From Lysinibacillus fusiformis (GTDB lineage: Bacteria; Bacillota; Bacilli; Bacillales_A; Planococcaceae), in assembly GCA_030027265.1 (NCBI GenBank), contig JASENG010000013.1, positions 1 to 64,000 of the forward strand: DNA of 64,000 nt, read 5' to 3'. Shown one piece after another: positions 1 through 9,791 of the stretch (its first letter is position 1; each line of letters begins with the position of its first letter). The notes beneath the pieces were generated by a model. The model was not told where the DNA came from, searched no databases, and saw nothing but the letters and a program-made list of their open reading frames with translations. The translations under genes and the position numbers were made by a program.

Positions 1-105
1 CTATAACTGCGGGGTTTTTATTATTTACCATTTATATAATTTAATGCGTGTCAAAGAGATTTTGTTTCCGTCATAATAAAGGAAAAAGATTTAGGAAGTG
101 GAAGC

Positions 106-795
106 ATGAAGTATGGGGAAATCATATATGGTAAATTTCATAAAAGAATTAATCGATTTATAGCCGAAGTTTACATAGATGGGGTCAAAGAACGAGTACA
201 TATTAAAAATACTAGTCGGTTAAAGGAGCTCTTTCTTCCGTATGCAGATGTTGTTTTGGAGCGGAGCAGTAATCCTAATCGCAAGACACAATTTTCACTT
301 ATAGCAGTAGATAAAAACGGCCAATGGGTAAATATTGATTCTCAAGCACCAAATAAAGTTGCCTTTGAAGCATTGCTGGAAGGGAAAATTGCCGAGTTTG
401 GTTTTGTAACTGCCATTAAAAGAGAAGTTACATATGGGACATCCCGGTTTGATCTATATTTTGAACAGGGTGCTCAAAAAGGATTTATTGAGGTTAAGGG
501 TGTTACGCTTGAGAATGATGGGGTTTGCAGTTTTCCTGATGCACCAACGGCAAGAGGAACGAAGCATGTGCTCGAATTAGCAAAAGCTGCCCAAGAAGGC
601 TACACTTGCGCGATTCTTTTAGTTGTCCAATTAAAGGGGGGCCACTATTTTATTCCGAATCGGGAGACTGACCCAAAATTTGCTGATGCTTTGCTGCATG
701 CATATCAAGCAGGTGTAAAAATATTGGCATATGACACCAATGTCAAAGAAAACGAGATCGTCCTTGATAAATCAATACCAGTACATCTGTCGTAA
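106..795 (+). CDS. sfsA: SfsA family protein (sugar fermentation stimulation protein)
   Basis: Full-length SfsA-like protein of 229 residues, the usual family length. The N-terminal half (about 1-80) is an OB-like nucleic-acid binding region. The C-terminal half carries the nuclease-like core, with FDLYFE near 125 and an IEVKGVTL strand near 137, followed by SFPDAPTARGTKH, a family signature. SfsA was named for effects on maltose metabolism in E. coli; its biochemical role is unsettled, though the fold suggests DNA or RNA binding. The ATG follows AGGAAGTGG at good spacing. The gene appears to stand alone. Identification is from recognised motifs; function is family inference. Confidence 0.93.
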   Translation: MKYGEIIYGKFHKRINRFIAEVYIDGVKERVHIKNTSRLKELFLPYADVVLERSSNPNRKTQFSLIAVDKNGQWVNIDSQAPNKVAFEALLEGKIAEFGFVTAIKREVTYGTSRFDLYFEQGAQKGFIEVKGVTLENDGVCSFPDAPTARGTKHVLELAKAAQEGYTCAILLVVQLKGGHYFIPNRETDPKFADALLHAYQAGVKILAYDTNVKENEIVLDKSIPVHLS

Positions 796-930
796 TAAGT
801 TAGAAAATATTGGATGAATTAATACAAAAAGATGAAATTTATAGAAATTACTTCTTTAGAGATGTGTAATTAGTTAAACTGTAACTATTATTTTGCAATT
901 AGAAGCACATCTGGGGGAATCTTTTATTCT

Positions 931-1956
931 ATGAAAGAACAGCAAAAAGAACAAATTGTTTATATCGATTTTTTAAGGATATTTGCGGCATTTGCAGTCG
1001 TTCTATTACATACCTCTGCACCTCTATTAGTAAGAATAGCTGAAAATAATACGGAGCATTTTATCCAGGGGAATATCATCAATAGCGCTACCCGCTGGAG
1101 TGTCCCTATATTTTTCATGATAAGTGGAGCACTATTATTAAATTCGAAAAGAGATTTCGACTTAACTTTTTTCCTTAAAAAAAGATTTAGCAAAATTTTG
1201 ATTCCATTTTTATTTTTTAGTGTTTTTTATTTTGTAATGGATAGTCCAAACCTAGATATTCAGCATTTTATAGTAGGGTTGGCGAATAATGGAATCGCCA
1301 CTCATTTATGGTTCTTTTATGCATTAATCGCAGTTTATTTATTTGCACCGATTTTAATAGTATTTGTTAAGCAATCTAGCGAGAAAATTAATATTTATAT
1401 ACTTATAGTGTGGTTTATCCTGTGTTCGATCGTTCCATTTATAAATAACATGATGCCATTATTTAAAATAAATAATTTTGGCGTATTTGGTACTTATTTA
1501 GGCTACTTTTTATTGGGGTATGTGCTTTTTAATCGATCGTTTAAAAAGATTGAAAGATTCGTTATTTATTTCCTGGGAATCCTGGGATATCTGATGACTC
1601 TTCTAGGAACTCATTTTTACTCTATGAGAGCGGATAACTTCTTTTCAATTTTATATGAATATAATTCACCCAATGTTTTAATAATGTCGATCGCCATCTT
1701 TGTATTTTTTAAATACGCATTCAATTTTAAAATGAAAAGTACCAAGCTGTTGACGAAAATTAGTGCACTAACATTTGGTGTATATTTACTGCATCCACTC
1801 TTTTTGAAATATGTTCGCGAAAGCAGCAACTTAAATTACCTATATGAAGATCGCTTATTAATAACGATACCGTTTATAGCGATTGCGGTATTTATAATTT
1901 GCGTCATTCTATCATACATTATTTCGATCATACCGATTTTGAAGAAAGTAGTTTAA
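931..1956 (+). CDS. Membrane acyltransferase, acyltransferase-3 (OafA/WecH) family
   Basis: Polytopic membrane protein of 341 residues with about ten hydrophobic segments. It opens with the family signature YIDFLRIFAAFAVVLLH, whose Arg and His are the conserved catalytic-region residues, and has the VPIFFMISGALL block near 57. Members transfer acetyl or succinyl groups to cell-surface sugars or lipids; the acceptor here cannot be read from sequence. The length matches stand-alone members without an extracytoplasmic SGNH domain. The GGGGG upstream of the ATG lies about 13 nt away, a loose spacing. A terminator follows closely and no glycan genes are adjacent. Confidence 0.9.
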   Translation: MKEQQKEQIVYIDFLRIFAAFAVVLLHTSAPLLVRIAENNTEHFIQGNIINSATRWSVPIFFMISGALLLNSKRDFDLTFFLKKRFSKILIPFLFFSVFYFVMDSPNLDIQHFIVGLANNGIATHLWFFYALIAVYLFAPILIVFVKQSSEKINIYILIVWFILCSIVPFINNMMPLFKINNFGVFGTYLGYFLLGYVLFNRSFKKIERFVIYFLGILGYLMTLLGTHFYSMRADNFFSILYEYNSPNVLIMSIAIFVFFKYAFNFKMKSTKLLTKISALTFGVYLLHPLFLKYVRESSNLNYLYEDRLLITIPFIAIAVFIICVILSYIISIIPILKKVV

Positions 1957-1985
1957 TAGACATAATGATATAATGAATACAAAGA

Positions 1986-2020
1986 GAAACGGTTTGTCCA
2001 TTTGGGCAGCCGTTTTTTTC
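1986..2020 (+). terminator. Rho-independent terminator after the acyltransferase gene
   Basis: An inverted repeat AAACGG-TTGTCC / GGGCAG-CCGTTT closes on a short ATTT loop and is followed by a run of seven T. It ends the acyltransferase transcript before the next gene. Confidence 0.8.
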
Positions 2021-2051
2021 TAAATGTACACACTTTAAGGGAGGGGAAACA

Positions 2052-3653
2052 ATGGATTATCTAAACCATCCGTTTTCATCGAAAAGACATACGGTTTTTG
2101 CTAAAAAAGGAATGGTTGCAACTTCCCAGCCACTAGCTGCTCAAGCAGGACTGGAAATACTAAAAAAAGGCGGCAATGCGATTGATGCGGCCATTGCAAC
2201 AGCAGCAGCACTTACGGTATTGGAGCCAACTTCTAATGGAATCGGCGGGGATGCATTTGCGCTTGTCTGGATAAAGGGAGAGCTTCATGGATTAAATGCT
2301 TCGGGACCATCTCCTGAACTACTCACAGCGGAAGCAGTAAAAGAACTTGGTCATGAAATGATGCCGAAATTGGGGCTAATACCGATTACAGTACCTGGTG
2401 CCCCTGCTGCTTGGGCTGAACTTTCTGAAAAGTTTGGCAGATTTCCGTTGGAGGAGACATTACAGCCGGCTATTGCTTATGCGGAGGAAGGATTTCCTTT
2501 AACACCGATACTCGGAAAGTATTGGGGGAAAGCATTTAATGCCTATAAAAGGCTGGAAGGGCCAGAGTTTACACATTGGTTCGAGACATTTGCCCCGAAC
2601 GGACGAGCCCCTGAAATTGGAGAGATATGGAGCTCGCAAGACCATGCGGATACATTGAGAGCAATTGCAATGAGCGGTGCAAGAGAGTTTTATGAAGGTG
2701 AATTGGCCCAAAAAATAGAGAATTTCATGATAGAGCATGGTGGATTTTTACGAAAAAGTGACTTAGCCGCTTACCAACCTGAATGGGTAAAACCGATTTC
2801 AACGAATTATCGTGGATATGATGTGTGGGAAATACCTCCGAATGGCCAAGGAATTGCAGCTTTAATGGCTTTAAATATTTTCGGGCAGCTAGATGAGCCA
2901 AAATGGCAAAATGCCGATACATATCACCAGCAAATTGAGGCGATGAAACTAGCATTTACAGACGGACAAGCGTTTATCACGGAACAAAATGACATGCCGA
3001 TTACGGTAGAGCATTTACTGTCAAAGGAGTATGCTAATGTTCGTGCAAAAGAGATTCATGAACAGGCAATTGACCCAACTCCATATGAATTGCCAAAGGG
3101 CGGCACAGTTTACTTAGCCACAGCAGACGATGAAGGAAACATGGTCTCCTATATCCAAAGTAATTACATGGGATTTGGATCGGGAATAGTCATTCCTGGA
3201 ACGGGCATCAGTCTGCAAAACCGGGGCGCAGACTTTTCTTTAGACGAAAGTCGCCCGAACTTTTTAAAACCAGGAAAACGAACTTTCCACACGATTATTC
3301 CGGGATTCTTAACAAAGGATGGAGAAGCAGTCGGACCATTCGGCGTAATGGGCGGGTATATGCAGCCTCAAGGGCATTTCCAGGTAGTTTCAAATACGAT
3401 TGATTATTCTCTGAACCCCCAAAGTGCATTGGATATGCCGCGTTGGCAATGGGTAGGCGGCAAGAAAGTACATGTTGAGCCGGAGTTTCCAAATTATCTA
3501 GTTCAAGCCCTGCAAAGAAAAGGGCATGATATTGAAGTTCTGCCGGATGGCGGCAGCTTCGGAAGGGGACAAATTATCTGGAGAAATCCGAAAACAGGTG
3601 TCCTTGCTGGAGGCACTGAATCGAGAACGGATGGAATGGTTGCAGCTTGGTAG
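2052..3653 (+). CDS. Gamma-glutamyltransferase family protein (YwrD-like)
   Basis: Ntn-hydrolase of 533 residues. It carries the family start GMVATSQPLAAQAGLEILKK, the GGNAIDAAIA block and GIGGDAF. The self-cleavage nucleophile is probably Thr352 in the GGTVYLATAD motif, separating large and small subunits, and the small subunit has the FGVMGGYMQPQGH segment. There is no signal peptide, so it should be cytosolic, unlike secreted Ggt that degrades extracellular glutathione or polyglutamate. Some proteins of this subfamily act as glutaryl-cephalosporin acylases or transfer glutamyl groups poorly, so the substrate is uncertain. A strong GGGAGGGG site precedes the ATG. Confidence 0.92.
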   Translation: MDYLNHPFSSKRHTVFAKKGMVATSQPLAAQAGLEILKKGGNAIDAAIATAAALTVLEPTSNGIGGDAFALVWIKGELHGLNASGPSPELLTAEAVKELGHEMMPKLGLIPITVPGAPAAWAELSEKFGRFPLEETLQPAIAYAEEGFPLTPILGKYWGKAFNAYKRLEGPEFTHWFETFAPNGRAPEIGEIWSSQDHADTLRAIAMSGAREFYEGELAQKIENFMIEHGGFLRKSDLAAYQPEWVKPISTNYRGYDVWEIPPNGQGIAALMALNIFGQLDEPKWQNADTYHQQIEAMKLAFTDGQAFITEQNDMPITVEHLLSKEYANVRAKEIHEQAIDPTPYELPKGGTVYLATADDEGNMVSYIQSNYMGFGSGIVIPGTGISLQNRGADFSLDESRPNFLKPGKRTFHTIIPGFLTKDGEAVGPFGVMGGYMQPQGHFQVVSNTIDYSLNPQSALDMPRWQWVGGKKVHVEPEFPNYLVQALQRKGHDIEVLPDGGSFGRGQIIWRNPKTGVLAGGTESRTDGMVAAW

Positions 3654-3682
3654 GTTGAATTTCTTGAATAATGAAATATTAG

Positions 3683-3720
3683 GCGCAAGTAGAGAGAGCC
3701 TCTCTATACTTGTGCTTTTT
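3683..3720 (+). terminator. Terminator after the gamma-glutamyltransferase gene
   Basis: The arms GCGCAAGTAGAGAGAG and CTCTCTATACTTGTGC are complementary apart from one G-T and one mismatch, and a T run follows. Confidence 0.85.
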
Positions 3721-3728
3721 AAAAGAGA

Positions 3729-3788
3729 AAAAAATACCTCATTTAGATGCATTTAAAGGAGATTTAATCCATCTAAACAAGGTATTTA
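3729..3788 (-). terminator. Minus-strand terminator for the ECF transporter transcript
   Basis: Read on the minus strand, the arms AAATACCTTGTTTAGATG and CATCTAAATGAGGTATTT pair with one internal mismatch pair around a loop of about 20 nt and run into Ts. It lies about 250 nt beyond the stop of the ECF S component gene. Confidence 0.75.
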
Positions 3789-4072
3789 AAAGGCAAAGCG
3801 GGATCTATTGCACCTCTTTTATTCCACCAAATAAATCCCACTCTTAAACAGGCTGCTGTACTGGAAAGTGGAAAGCATATAAAAATGTGATAAATTCTCA
3901 TATGAAAGGCGGGATTAATCCATTTATGTGCATCTTGCCCTCGTCCGTCAGCCAGCTTCAAGAGCTCGAAATAGATCGCATCCAAATGAGGTACCAGCAA
4001 TAAGGAAATTGCATCAATGTTAACAGTATCCAAAGTTATTTGAATAAAGGCGTCTTCTTTAAGACAAGGCAT
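3773..4072 (-). other. Doubtful open reading frame (99 codons) after the ECF gene
   Basis: An uninterrupted minus-strand frame overlaps the end of the ECF gene by 37 nt. Its TAG stop falls inside the left arm of the transcript's terminator, as often happens for real last genes. The composition looks protein-like (a stretch with DAIYFELLKLADG and INPAFHMR), but I see no ribosome binding site at the ATG and recognise no family. It may be a small gene, a decayed gene or a long 3' untranslated region. Confidence 0.25.
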
Positions 4073-4575
4073 ACCGGGATTGCAACGATCATTCCTATAA
4101 CATTTTGAGTGATGTTGCCGGGGATGGAGGCTGCTGGCTGAATCCAGTTCCCATAAATAATAGCTTCATGAACATAGTAGACTGCGGCCATGACAGGAAC
4201 TGAAATAATCATTCCTACTAAATTTAAAATGATACTATTGCCGTTCTCGTCATTTGACCAGGCGATTTTCCCTACGATATATCCCTGCAAGAAGCGGGCG
4301 ATAAATGTGCCCGGCGCCCAAATTGTCCATCCTGACATGAGATCAAATAATGCCATCCCAAAACTACCGGCAATTGCTCCTTTTTTAGGACCAAACAGAA
4401 TTGATGCTATAAAGAGCATGCCAGTGCCAAGATGAACCAAACCGCCATTTCCGCCAATAGGCAGCTTAATATTTATAAACACTGTAGAAACAAATACAAG
4501 TGCTATAAGCAAAGCTGAAAGAATCAAATCAAAGGTTTGGCTGCGGGAGCTTGAATAACTTTGTGTTTTTTGCAT
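4036..4575 (-). CDS. ECF transporter S component (PF07155-like)
   Basis: Integral membrane protein of 179 residues with about five to six hydrophobic segments. The block FINIKLPIGGNGGLVHLGTG followed by FGPKKGAIAGSFGMALFDL is typical of the ECF riboflavin-like S-component family. Such proteins bind a vitamin or precursor and share the EcfA-EcfA'-EcfT energising module, which is not encoded here. The substrate cannot be assigned; no vitamin gene or recognisable riboswitch lies upstream. I chose the ATG at 4575 because GGAAGG sits 8 nt before it; an upstream TTG would be only 2 nt from that site. Confidence 0.85.
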   Translation of the reverse strand: MQKTQSYSSSRSQTFDLILSALLIALVFVSTVFINIKLPIGGNGGLVHLGTGMLFIASILFGPKKGAIAGSFGMALFDLMSGWTIWAPGTFIARFLQGYIVGKIAWSNDENGNSIILNLVGMIISVPVMAAVYYVHEAIIYGNWIQPAASIPGNITQNVIGMIVAIPVCLVLKKTPLFK

Positions 4576-4589
4576 CTTCAATACCTTCC

Positions 4590-5180
4590 TTACTTATAAG
4601 AATTTACAGATAACAATAGCAGAGGACTGGCGTTAAAAAAAGTATCACTTTTACGAAAAGTTTAGGGGTCAGATTAATAGGGGCTATGTTGTTCAAGTTA
4701 TTTATTATCTGGTTATATGGACTTAATGCTGCAAATAAGGAAGCCTAATAATAATAGGAAATGTTATCATTTCGAAGTCGTAAATAGTACTTTTCTCTTT
4801 TATATCAACAGTATTTTCGAAATGTAGAATTTAATAGAATAGAAATTATAGGTGTAACTAATCATTTTCTTTTAGTAGTTTATAGATTTCATTTCAATAA
4901 TCTTCTGGTTTTCCCAATTCAAGTAATTTCAGACTATGTTCCTTCCCCTCTTATTCCTTAAAAATAGTATTTCCAAATAGATACAAATGTTCAAATTACA
5001 AATCGACATGAAATAACTTACAAATTTAGACAAACAATCTATTTCCAATTCTCTATAGTAGTTTTAACAACTAGAACGATTAAGAACATCTGGGGCTGCT
5101 GTTTACCTCAATTTTTATAAAGAAAGGAGCACTGAATTAAGGAAGTGGCAGGTAAATGGACTTGTTGTTAATTTCGGGAG
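4590..5180. other. AT-rich intergenic region before the secreted protease
   Basis: About 590 bp without a credible gene, between the divergent ECF gene and the bacillopeptidase gene. It must hold promoters for both. I see no riboswitch consensus, tRNA or strong hairpin. Long AT-rich stretches around 4780-5070 would suit regulator binding, but no known operator consensus stands out. Confidence 0.5.
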
Positions 5181-5191
5181 GAGGAGATTAT

Positions 5192-8100
5192 TTGAAAAAG
5201 AAACGTTCAACCAAAGTGTTAAGCATTACAGCTTCTTTACTTATGACAGTGTCACTAATTGCACCTAATATGGCAAGCGCACAGGAAGTGAACAAGCTTC
5301 ATGCATCGTTAAAGCAAACAGGTGCAGCAAATGTCCTTGCCAAAGAAAAAATTAGTGAACGTTTACTAACGAATTTCAAGGACGAAAAGAAGGTAACATT
5401 CTTAGTTAAATTTAAGGAAAAAGCAGATGCACAAAAGGTAGCCGAGCAAGCTCGCAAAACAGCGGAGTCCAAAAATTTATCTGCACAAAATTCTAAGCTC
5501 GTGCAGCGCTCTGCTGTAGTCTCAGAGTTGAAAGCTACTTCTGTTGATTCGCAGAGTTCTGTTATAGAATTTCTCAAGCAGGAACAAAAGAAAGGAAGCG
5601 TAGAAGACTTTAATTCTTATTATGTTGTTAATGGGATGGCAGTAACTGCTACAAAGGAAATCGCGGAAAAGATTGCTGGCTTTGCTGAGGTGGAAAAAGT
5701 ACTTCCAAATGAAACCCGACAATTAGTTACAACCAAAACAGAGGAAGCTATGACACCTGCCTCTGATGTAGCGAATGTCGAGTGGAATGTTTCTCGCGTC
5801 AAAGCTCCAGAAACTTGGGAAATGGGCATTGATGGTTCAGGAACAGTTGTAGCTAGTATCGATACTGGAGTTGACTGGGATCATCCGGCATTGAAGGAAA
5901 AATATCGTGGCTATAATGAGGCAACTGGTGAAGCAGATCATGATTTTAACTGGTTTGATGCAACAGCCGGGCAAGCTGAGCCATATGACGATGATGGCCA
6001 TGGTACGCACGTAACTGGAACAATGGTTGGCAGTGAACCTAATGGCTCAAATCAAATTGGCGTTGCTCCTGGTGCGGAGTTTATCTCGGTGAAAGCATTT
6101 ACTCCTGCAGGTGGTACAGACGCAGATCTTTTAGAAGCAGCAGAATGGATTTTAGCGCCAACTGATTCAGAAGGAAATATTCGTGTCGATTTAGCGCCTG
6201 ATGTAGTCAACAACTCTTGGGGGGGAGGCCCTGGTCTTGATGAGTGGTACCGCGATGTGGTGATTAGCTGGCGGGCAGCTGAAATTTTCCCTGAATTCTC
6301 GGCTGGAAACACGACTCTTTTCAACCCAGGAGGTCCTGGTTCAGTTGCAGCTCCTGCAAACTATCCTGAGTCCTTTGCTACAGGGGCAATTGATAGTAAC
6401 AATAGTGTAGCAAGCTTCTCTTTACGAGGACCCTCTCCTTATGATGAAATCAAACCAGATATATCGGCGCCAGGAGTCAACATTCGTTCCTCTGTACCAG
6501 GCGGCGGTTATGAAGGAGGCTGGAACGGTACATCTATGGCTGGTCCGGCTGTCTCAGGAGTTGCGGCATTGCTCCGCCAAGTAAACTCCAATATTTCGGT
6601 TGATGAAATGGAAGAAATTCTTATCAATACAGCTACGCCTTTAACAGACGAAGAATATACTACTTCTCCTAACCATGGCTATGGCTATGGTCTAGTGGAT
6701 GCCTATTCAGCTGTATCCTCTATTGTTGATGGGCTTGGAACGATTAGTGGCCAAGTGACGAAGCAGGGGGAAGATTCAGTGGCCCCTACATTTGAACATG
6801 TTCCTCCAACAGAAACCTATGAAGGGATGGATTTAACTTTAGCTATCTCAGTGACAGACAATATTAGTGTTTCATCAGTTAATTTAAACTATATTGACGG
6901 GAATGGTGAAGTACAAACAATAGAAGCCGGTACGACATCAGGAGATTATCAATCCGGCGAGTTTACAGTAGTTGTACCAGGTAGTTTAATTACTGGAAGC
7001 GAGTTTACGTACTTCTGGACAATCAATGACTTTGGCAATAATGAAGTAACAAGTGATGAGTACACGGTTGCAGTGAATCCGGGGGTTACAACAGGCTATT
7101 CAGAAGACTTTGAAGGCCAACCTATTGGCTGGAGCTCATTTGGAAATGCGAACAGCTGGGAATGGGGAGTGCCAGCTTCGGGACCTGGAAATGCAGCTTC
7201 AGGCGAAAAAGCATATGCCACAAATTTAGATGGCACATATGACAATAATATGAATGCAACGCTAGTTATGCCCCCAGTAGATTTACCGGAAGGAAGCAGT
7301 TATCTGCAATTTAAACATTGGCATAGCTTTGAGATGTCTTCTTCAGGAAGAGCCTGGGATTATGGGCATGTGGTAATCTCCACAGATTTGGAAAACTGGA
7401 CGCAATTACAACAAGTATCTGGAGACTCCAATAGTTGGTTAAGCTCGGAAGTGGATCTAACCGAGTATGCCGGCCAACGGGTATATATTGGATTTAATGC
7501 CTATTCTGATGGAAGTGTTTTACGCGATGGTTGGTATATTGATGATGTTGGGCTATCTGCCACAACCCTTACTAAGAACCAATTAGGTGTTGTTAAAAAG
7601 ATCAAAGCTGAAAAGCCTGCAAAATTAAACAAGGAACAAAAGGCGGCTGAAAAAGAAAAAGACAAAACGCAAAAACCGATTGATCCAACGAAAATAGAGC
7701 CCGTGTTACCTGAAAAAGAAAAAACACCTGAAGTCGAAGCTGTTGTCAATCCGACACTCCTTCCATTAGGAGCGCAGGTAAGTGTAATAGAATCAGGCCG
7801 TTCCGTTTATACGAATCCGGCAGATGGCTCGTACTCATTATTGCATAATGCAGGTACATTTACTGTCAAAGCAGGGGCCTACGGATTTGAATCAGAAGAA
7901 CAGACGGTTACTTTAGAGGCAGATCAGACAGTTTCTGCTGACTTTACCTTAGAAGAACTCCCGCAAAATACGGTAACAGGATCCATTAGCGACGCACAAA
8001 CAGGTGAGCCAATTGAAGGGGCAACCATCCTTCTGGTAGAGGACGCCAACGTTGCACCAGTTTCAACAGATGAGAGTGGAGCCTACTCATTAACTGCCTA

Positions 8101-9607
8101 TGAAGGTGATTATACGTTGAAAGTGGTGGCGAATGGTTACCATAGCCAAGAAGTAACGCTTTCAATAGATGGAGACGGAACGGTACAGGATATTGCTCTT
8201 GAACCATTCTACACATATCCTGGTGGAGAAATTGGCTATGATGACAATACCGCCGAAAATGCACGTGTATTCTATGATGCAGGGAATGGCTGGGCGGTCA
8301 AAATGTCGCTTCCTGAAGGGAAGGAAAATGGAATTGTAACAGACGGTGTGTTCCGTTTCTGGGATACTACTTGGCCAAGTCCTGGAGGGTCAGACTTTAA
8401 AGTCGAGGTTTGGGATGCAACTGGGGCAGATGGTGCTCCAGGTCAAAAAATTGCAGGACCAATCAATGCGACTGCACTTCGCAATGGAGAATGGACGGTT
8501 GTTGATCTGCGTGAACATAATATAGCAGTTAATGGTGATTTCTACATGGTCTATATTCAAGCAAATGCAAATCCGGATGCACCTGGTCTAGGTACGGATG
8601 AAGATGGTGACAATGCGGGCAGAAGTTATCAGTTTGTTTCAGGTTCTTGGTCAGCAGTCCCTGAAGAAGAAGGAAACTATATGATTCGCGCTCGTGTTAG
8701 CTATGAAGTCGATACACCAACGATTACGGCACCAACAGAAAATCTGATTACAAATGAAGCTGAATTAACGGTAACAGGTACGGCTTCTCCAACTACAACA
8801 GTAGAGCTTGTACAAAATGGCGAAGCTGCCGGTTCAGTTGAAGTCAGCGAAAACGGTCAATTTGAAATCCCTGTTACACTTGTTGAGGGAACAAACGAAA
8901 TTAAAGTAACCTCTACATTAGAAGGTCGGGCAACTGGCGAATCTTCACCAGTTACCGTTGTTCTCGATACAGCAAATCCGACTATTGCAATTACGGCACC
9001 AGTAGACGGCGATAAGGTGAATCGTGAAACGGTCACTGTAACGGGTACGGTTGAGGATGCCAATTTAGATTTTGTCAAAGTGAATGGACAAGCTGCAGCC
9101 ATAACAGATGGCAAATTCTCTAAACGTATTTTATTGGACAATGGAGCAAATAACATTAAAGTCATTGCACAAGACTTAGCTGGTAATCGTAAAGTAAAAA
9201 CACTTACTATATCGGCAGATTTTGATGCACCAGTCATTGAAACCGTGAAACCAGATGCTGATCTTAGCCTAGTTACCGGCAAAAGCGTAAAGATCGAGTT
9301 TGACAGCGAACCTGGATTGCGTGCAACATTCAAAGTTCATATGCCATTAACAAACTTAGGTGGTCAGTTGCAAAACGCGACAGAATTGCCAATGATGGAA
9401 GAAAGCTCAGGGCATTACGTTGGCTATTATACGGTACCATATGGAACGGCTGCTGATGGTGCACAAATTGAAGTCAAGGGAATTGATAACTTTGGCAATG
9501 AAACACGCAAGTTAGCAGCGGGCAAACTTTATATCAATGTAGAATCATCCAACAGCCAATCGACTGACGTAAAGAAAACGGAAGATACGTCGGTTAAAAA
9601 GCCTTAG
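5192..9607 (+). CDS. bpr: Secreted subtilase, bacillopeptidase F type
   Basis: Very large S8 serine protease of 1471 residues, near the size of B. subtilis Bpr. In order: signal peptide (KKKR then a hydrophobic core ending ASA-Q), an I9-like propeptide to about 180, and a catalytic domain with Asp224 (SIDTGVD), His270 (DGHGTHV), oxyanion Asn373 (SAGN) and Ser448 (NGTSMAGP). Then comes a jellyroll region near 640-790, two carboxypeptidase-regulatory-like beta domains (about 850-1010), a further beta-sandwich and Big-like repeats with NPTIAITAPVDG. The C-terminus has no LPXTG and is probably released. The TTG at 5192 follows GGGAGGAGG; the upstream in-frame ATG has no such site. Confidence 0.93.
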   Translation: MKKKRSTKVLSITASLLMTVSLIAPNMASAQEVNKLHASLKQTGAANVLAKEKISERLLTNFKDEKKVTFLVKFKEKADAQKVAEQARKTAESKNLSAQNSKLVQRSAVVSELKATSVDSQSSVIEFLKQEQKKGSVEDFNSYYVVNGMAVTATKEIAEKIAGFAEVEKVLPNETRQLVTTKTEEAMTPASDVANVEWNVSRVKAPETWEMGIDGSGTVVASIDTGVDWDHPALKEKYRGYNEATGEADHDFNWFDATAGQAEPYDDDGHGTHVTGTMVGSEPNGSNQIGVAPGAEFISVKAFTPAGGTDADLLEAAEWILAPTDSEGNIRVDLAPDVVNNSWGGGPGLDEWYRDVVISWRAAEIFPEFSAGNTTLFNPGGPGSVAAPANYPESFATGAIDSNNSVASFSLRGPSPYDEIKPDISAPGVNIRSSVPGGGYEGGWNGTSMAGPAVSGVAALLRQVNSNISVDEMEEILINTATPLTDEEYTTSPNHGYGYGLVDAYSAVSSIVDGLGTISGQVTKQGEDSVAPTFEHVPPTETYEGMDLTLAISVTDNISVSSVNLNYIDGNGEVQTIEAGTTSGDYQSGEFTVVVPGSLITGSEFTYFWTINDFGNNEVTSDEYTVAVNPGVTTGYSEDFEGQPIGWSSFGNANSWEWGVPASGPGNAASGEKAYATNLDGTYDNNMNATLVMPPVDLPEGSSYLQFKHWHSFEMSSSGRAWDYGHVVISTDLENWTQLQQVSGDSNSWLSSEVDLTEYAGQRVYIGFNAYSDGSVLRDGWYIDDVGLSATTLTKNQLGVVKKIKAEKPAKLNKEQKAAEKEKDKTQKPIDPTKIEPVLPEKEKTPEVEAVVNPTLLPLGAQVSVIESGRSVYTNPADGSYSLLHNAGTFTVKAGAYGFESEEQTVTLEADQTVSADFTLEELPQNTVTGSISDAQTGEPIEGATILLVEDANVAPVSTDESGAYSLTAYEGDYTLKVVANGYHSQEVTLSIDGDGTVQDIALEPFYTYPGGEIGYDDNTAENARVFYDAGNGWAVKMSLPEGKENGIVTDGVFRFWDTTWPSPGGSDFKVEVWDATGADGAPGQKIAGPINATALRNGEWTVVDLREHNIAVNGDFYMVYIQANANPDAPGLGTDEDGDNAGRSYQFVSGSWSAVPEEEGNYMIRARVSYEVDTPTITAPTENLITNEAELTVTGTASPTTTVELVQNGEAAGSVEVSENGQFEIPVTLVEGTNEIKVTSTLEGRATGESSPVTVVLDTANPTIAITAPVDGDKVNRETVTVTGTVEDANLDFVKVNGQAAAITDGKFSKRILLDNGANNIKVIAQDLAGNRKVKTLTISADFDAPVIETVKPDADLSLVTGKSVKIEFDSEPGLRATFKVHMPLTNLGGQLQNATELPMMEESSGHYVGYYTVPYGTAADGAQIEVKGIDNFGNETRKLAAGKLYINVESSNSQSTDVKKTEDTSVKKP

Positions 9608-9617
9608 AATTCAGAAG

Positions 9618-9653
9618 TAACCCTCAAAGTAAGTGCTTTGAGGGTTATTTTTT
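9618..9653 (+). terminator. Terminator after bpr
   Basis: The arms AACCCTCAAAG and CTTTGAGGGTT are perfectly complementary around a 6-nt loop and are followed by a T-rich tract. It lies 10 nt after the stop codon. Confidence 0.9.
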
Positions 9654-9791
9654 CGTAGGATGAACTCTTCTATTCACATTCCATTAAAATAAAAAACTCT
9701 AATTTGGACACAATAAAAGCGAAGAGTGCAAATGAGGAATTTGCAGTTTCTCATTTCTAACTTTTCATGACAATCTATGAGGAGGATAGCT

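Noticed and set aside
1-105. Possible terminator at the left edge (GCGGGGTTTTT)
   Set aside because: The left arm would lie outside the window, so it cannot be shown.
4582-4700. Riboswitch upstream of the ECF S component
   Set aside because: I looked for TPP, FMN, preQ1, cobalamin and SAM cores on the minus strand and found none.
8857-9333. 158-codon minus-strand frame inside bpr
   Set aside because: It lies opposite the beta repeats of a clear gene, is rich in Ser/Thr/Val from reverse reading, has no binding site and no family.
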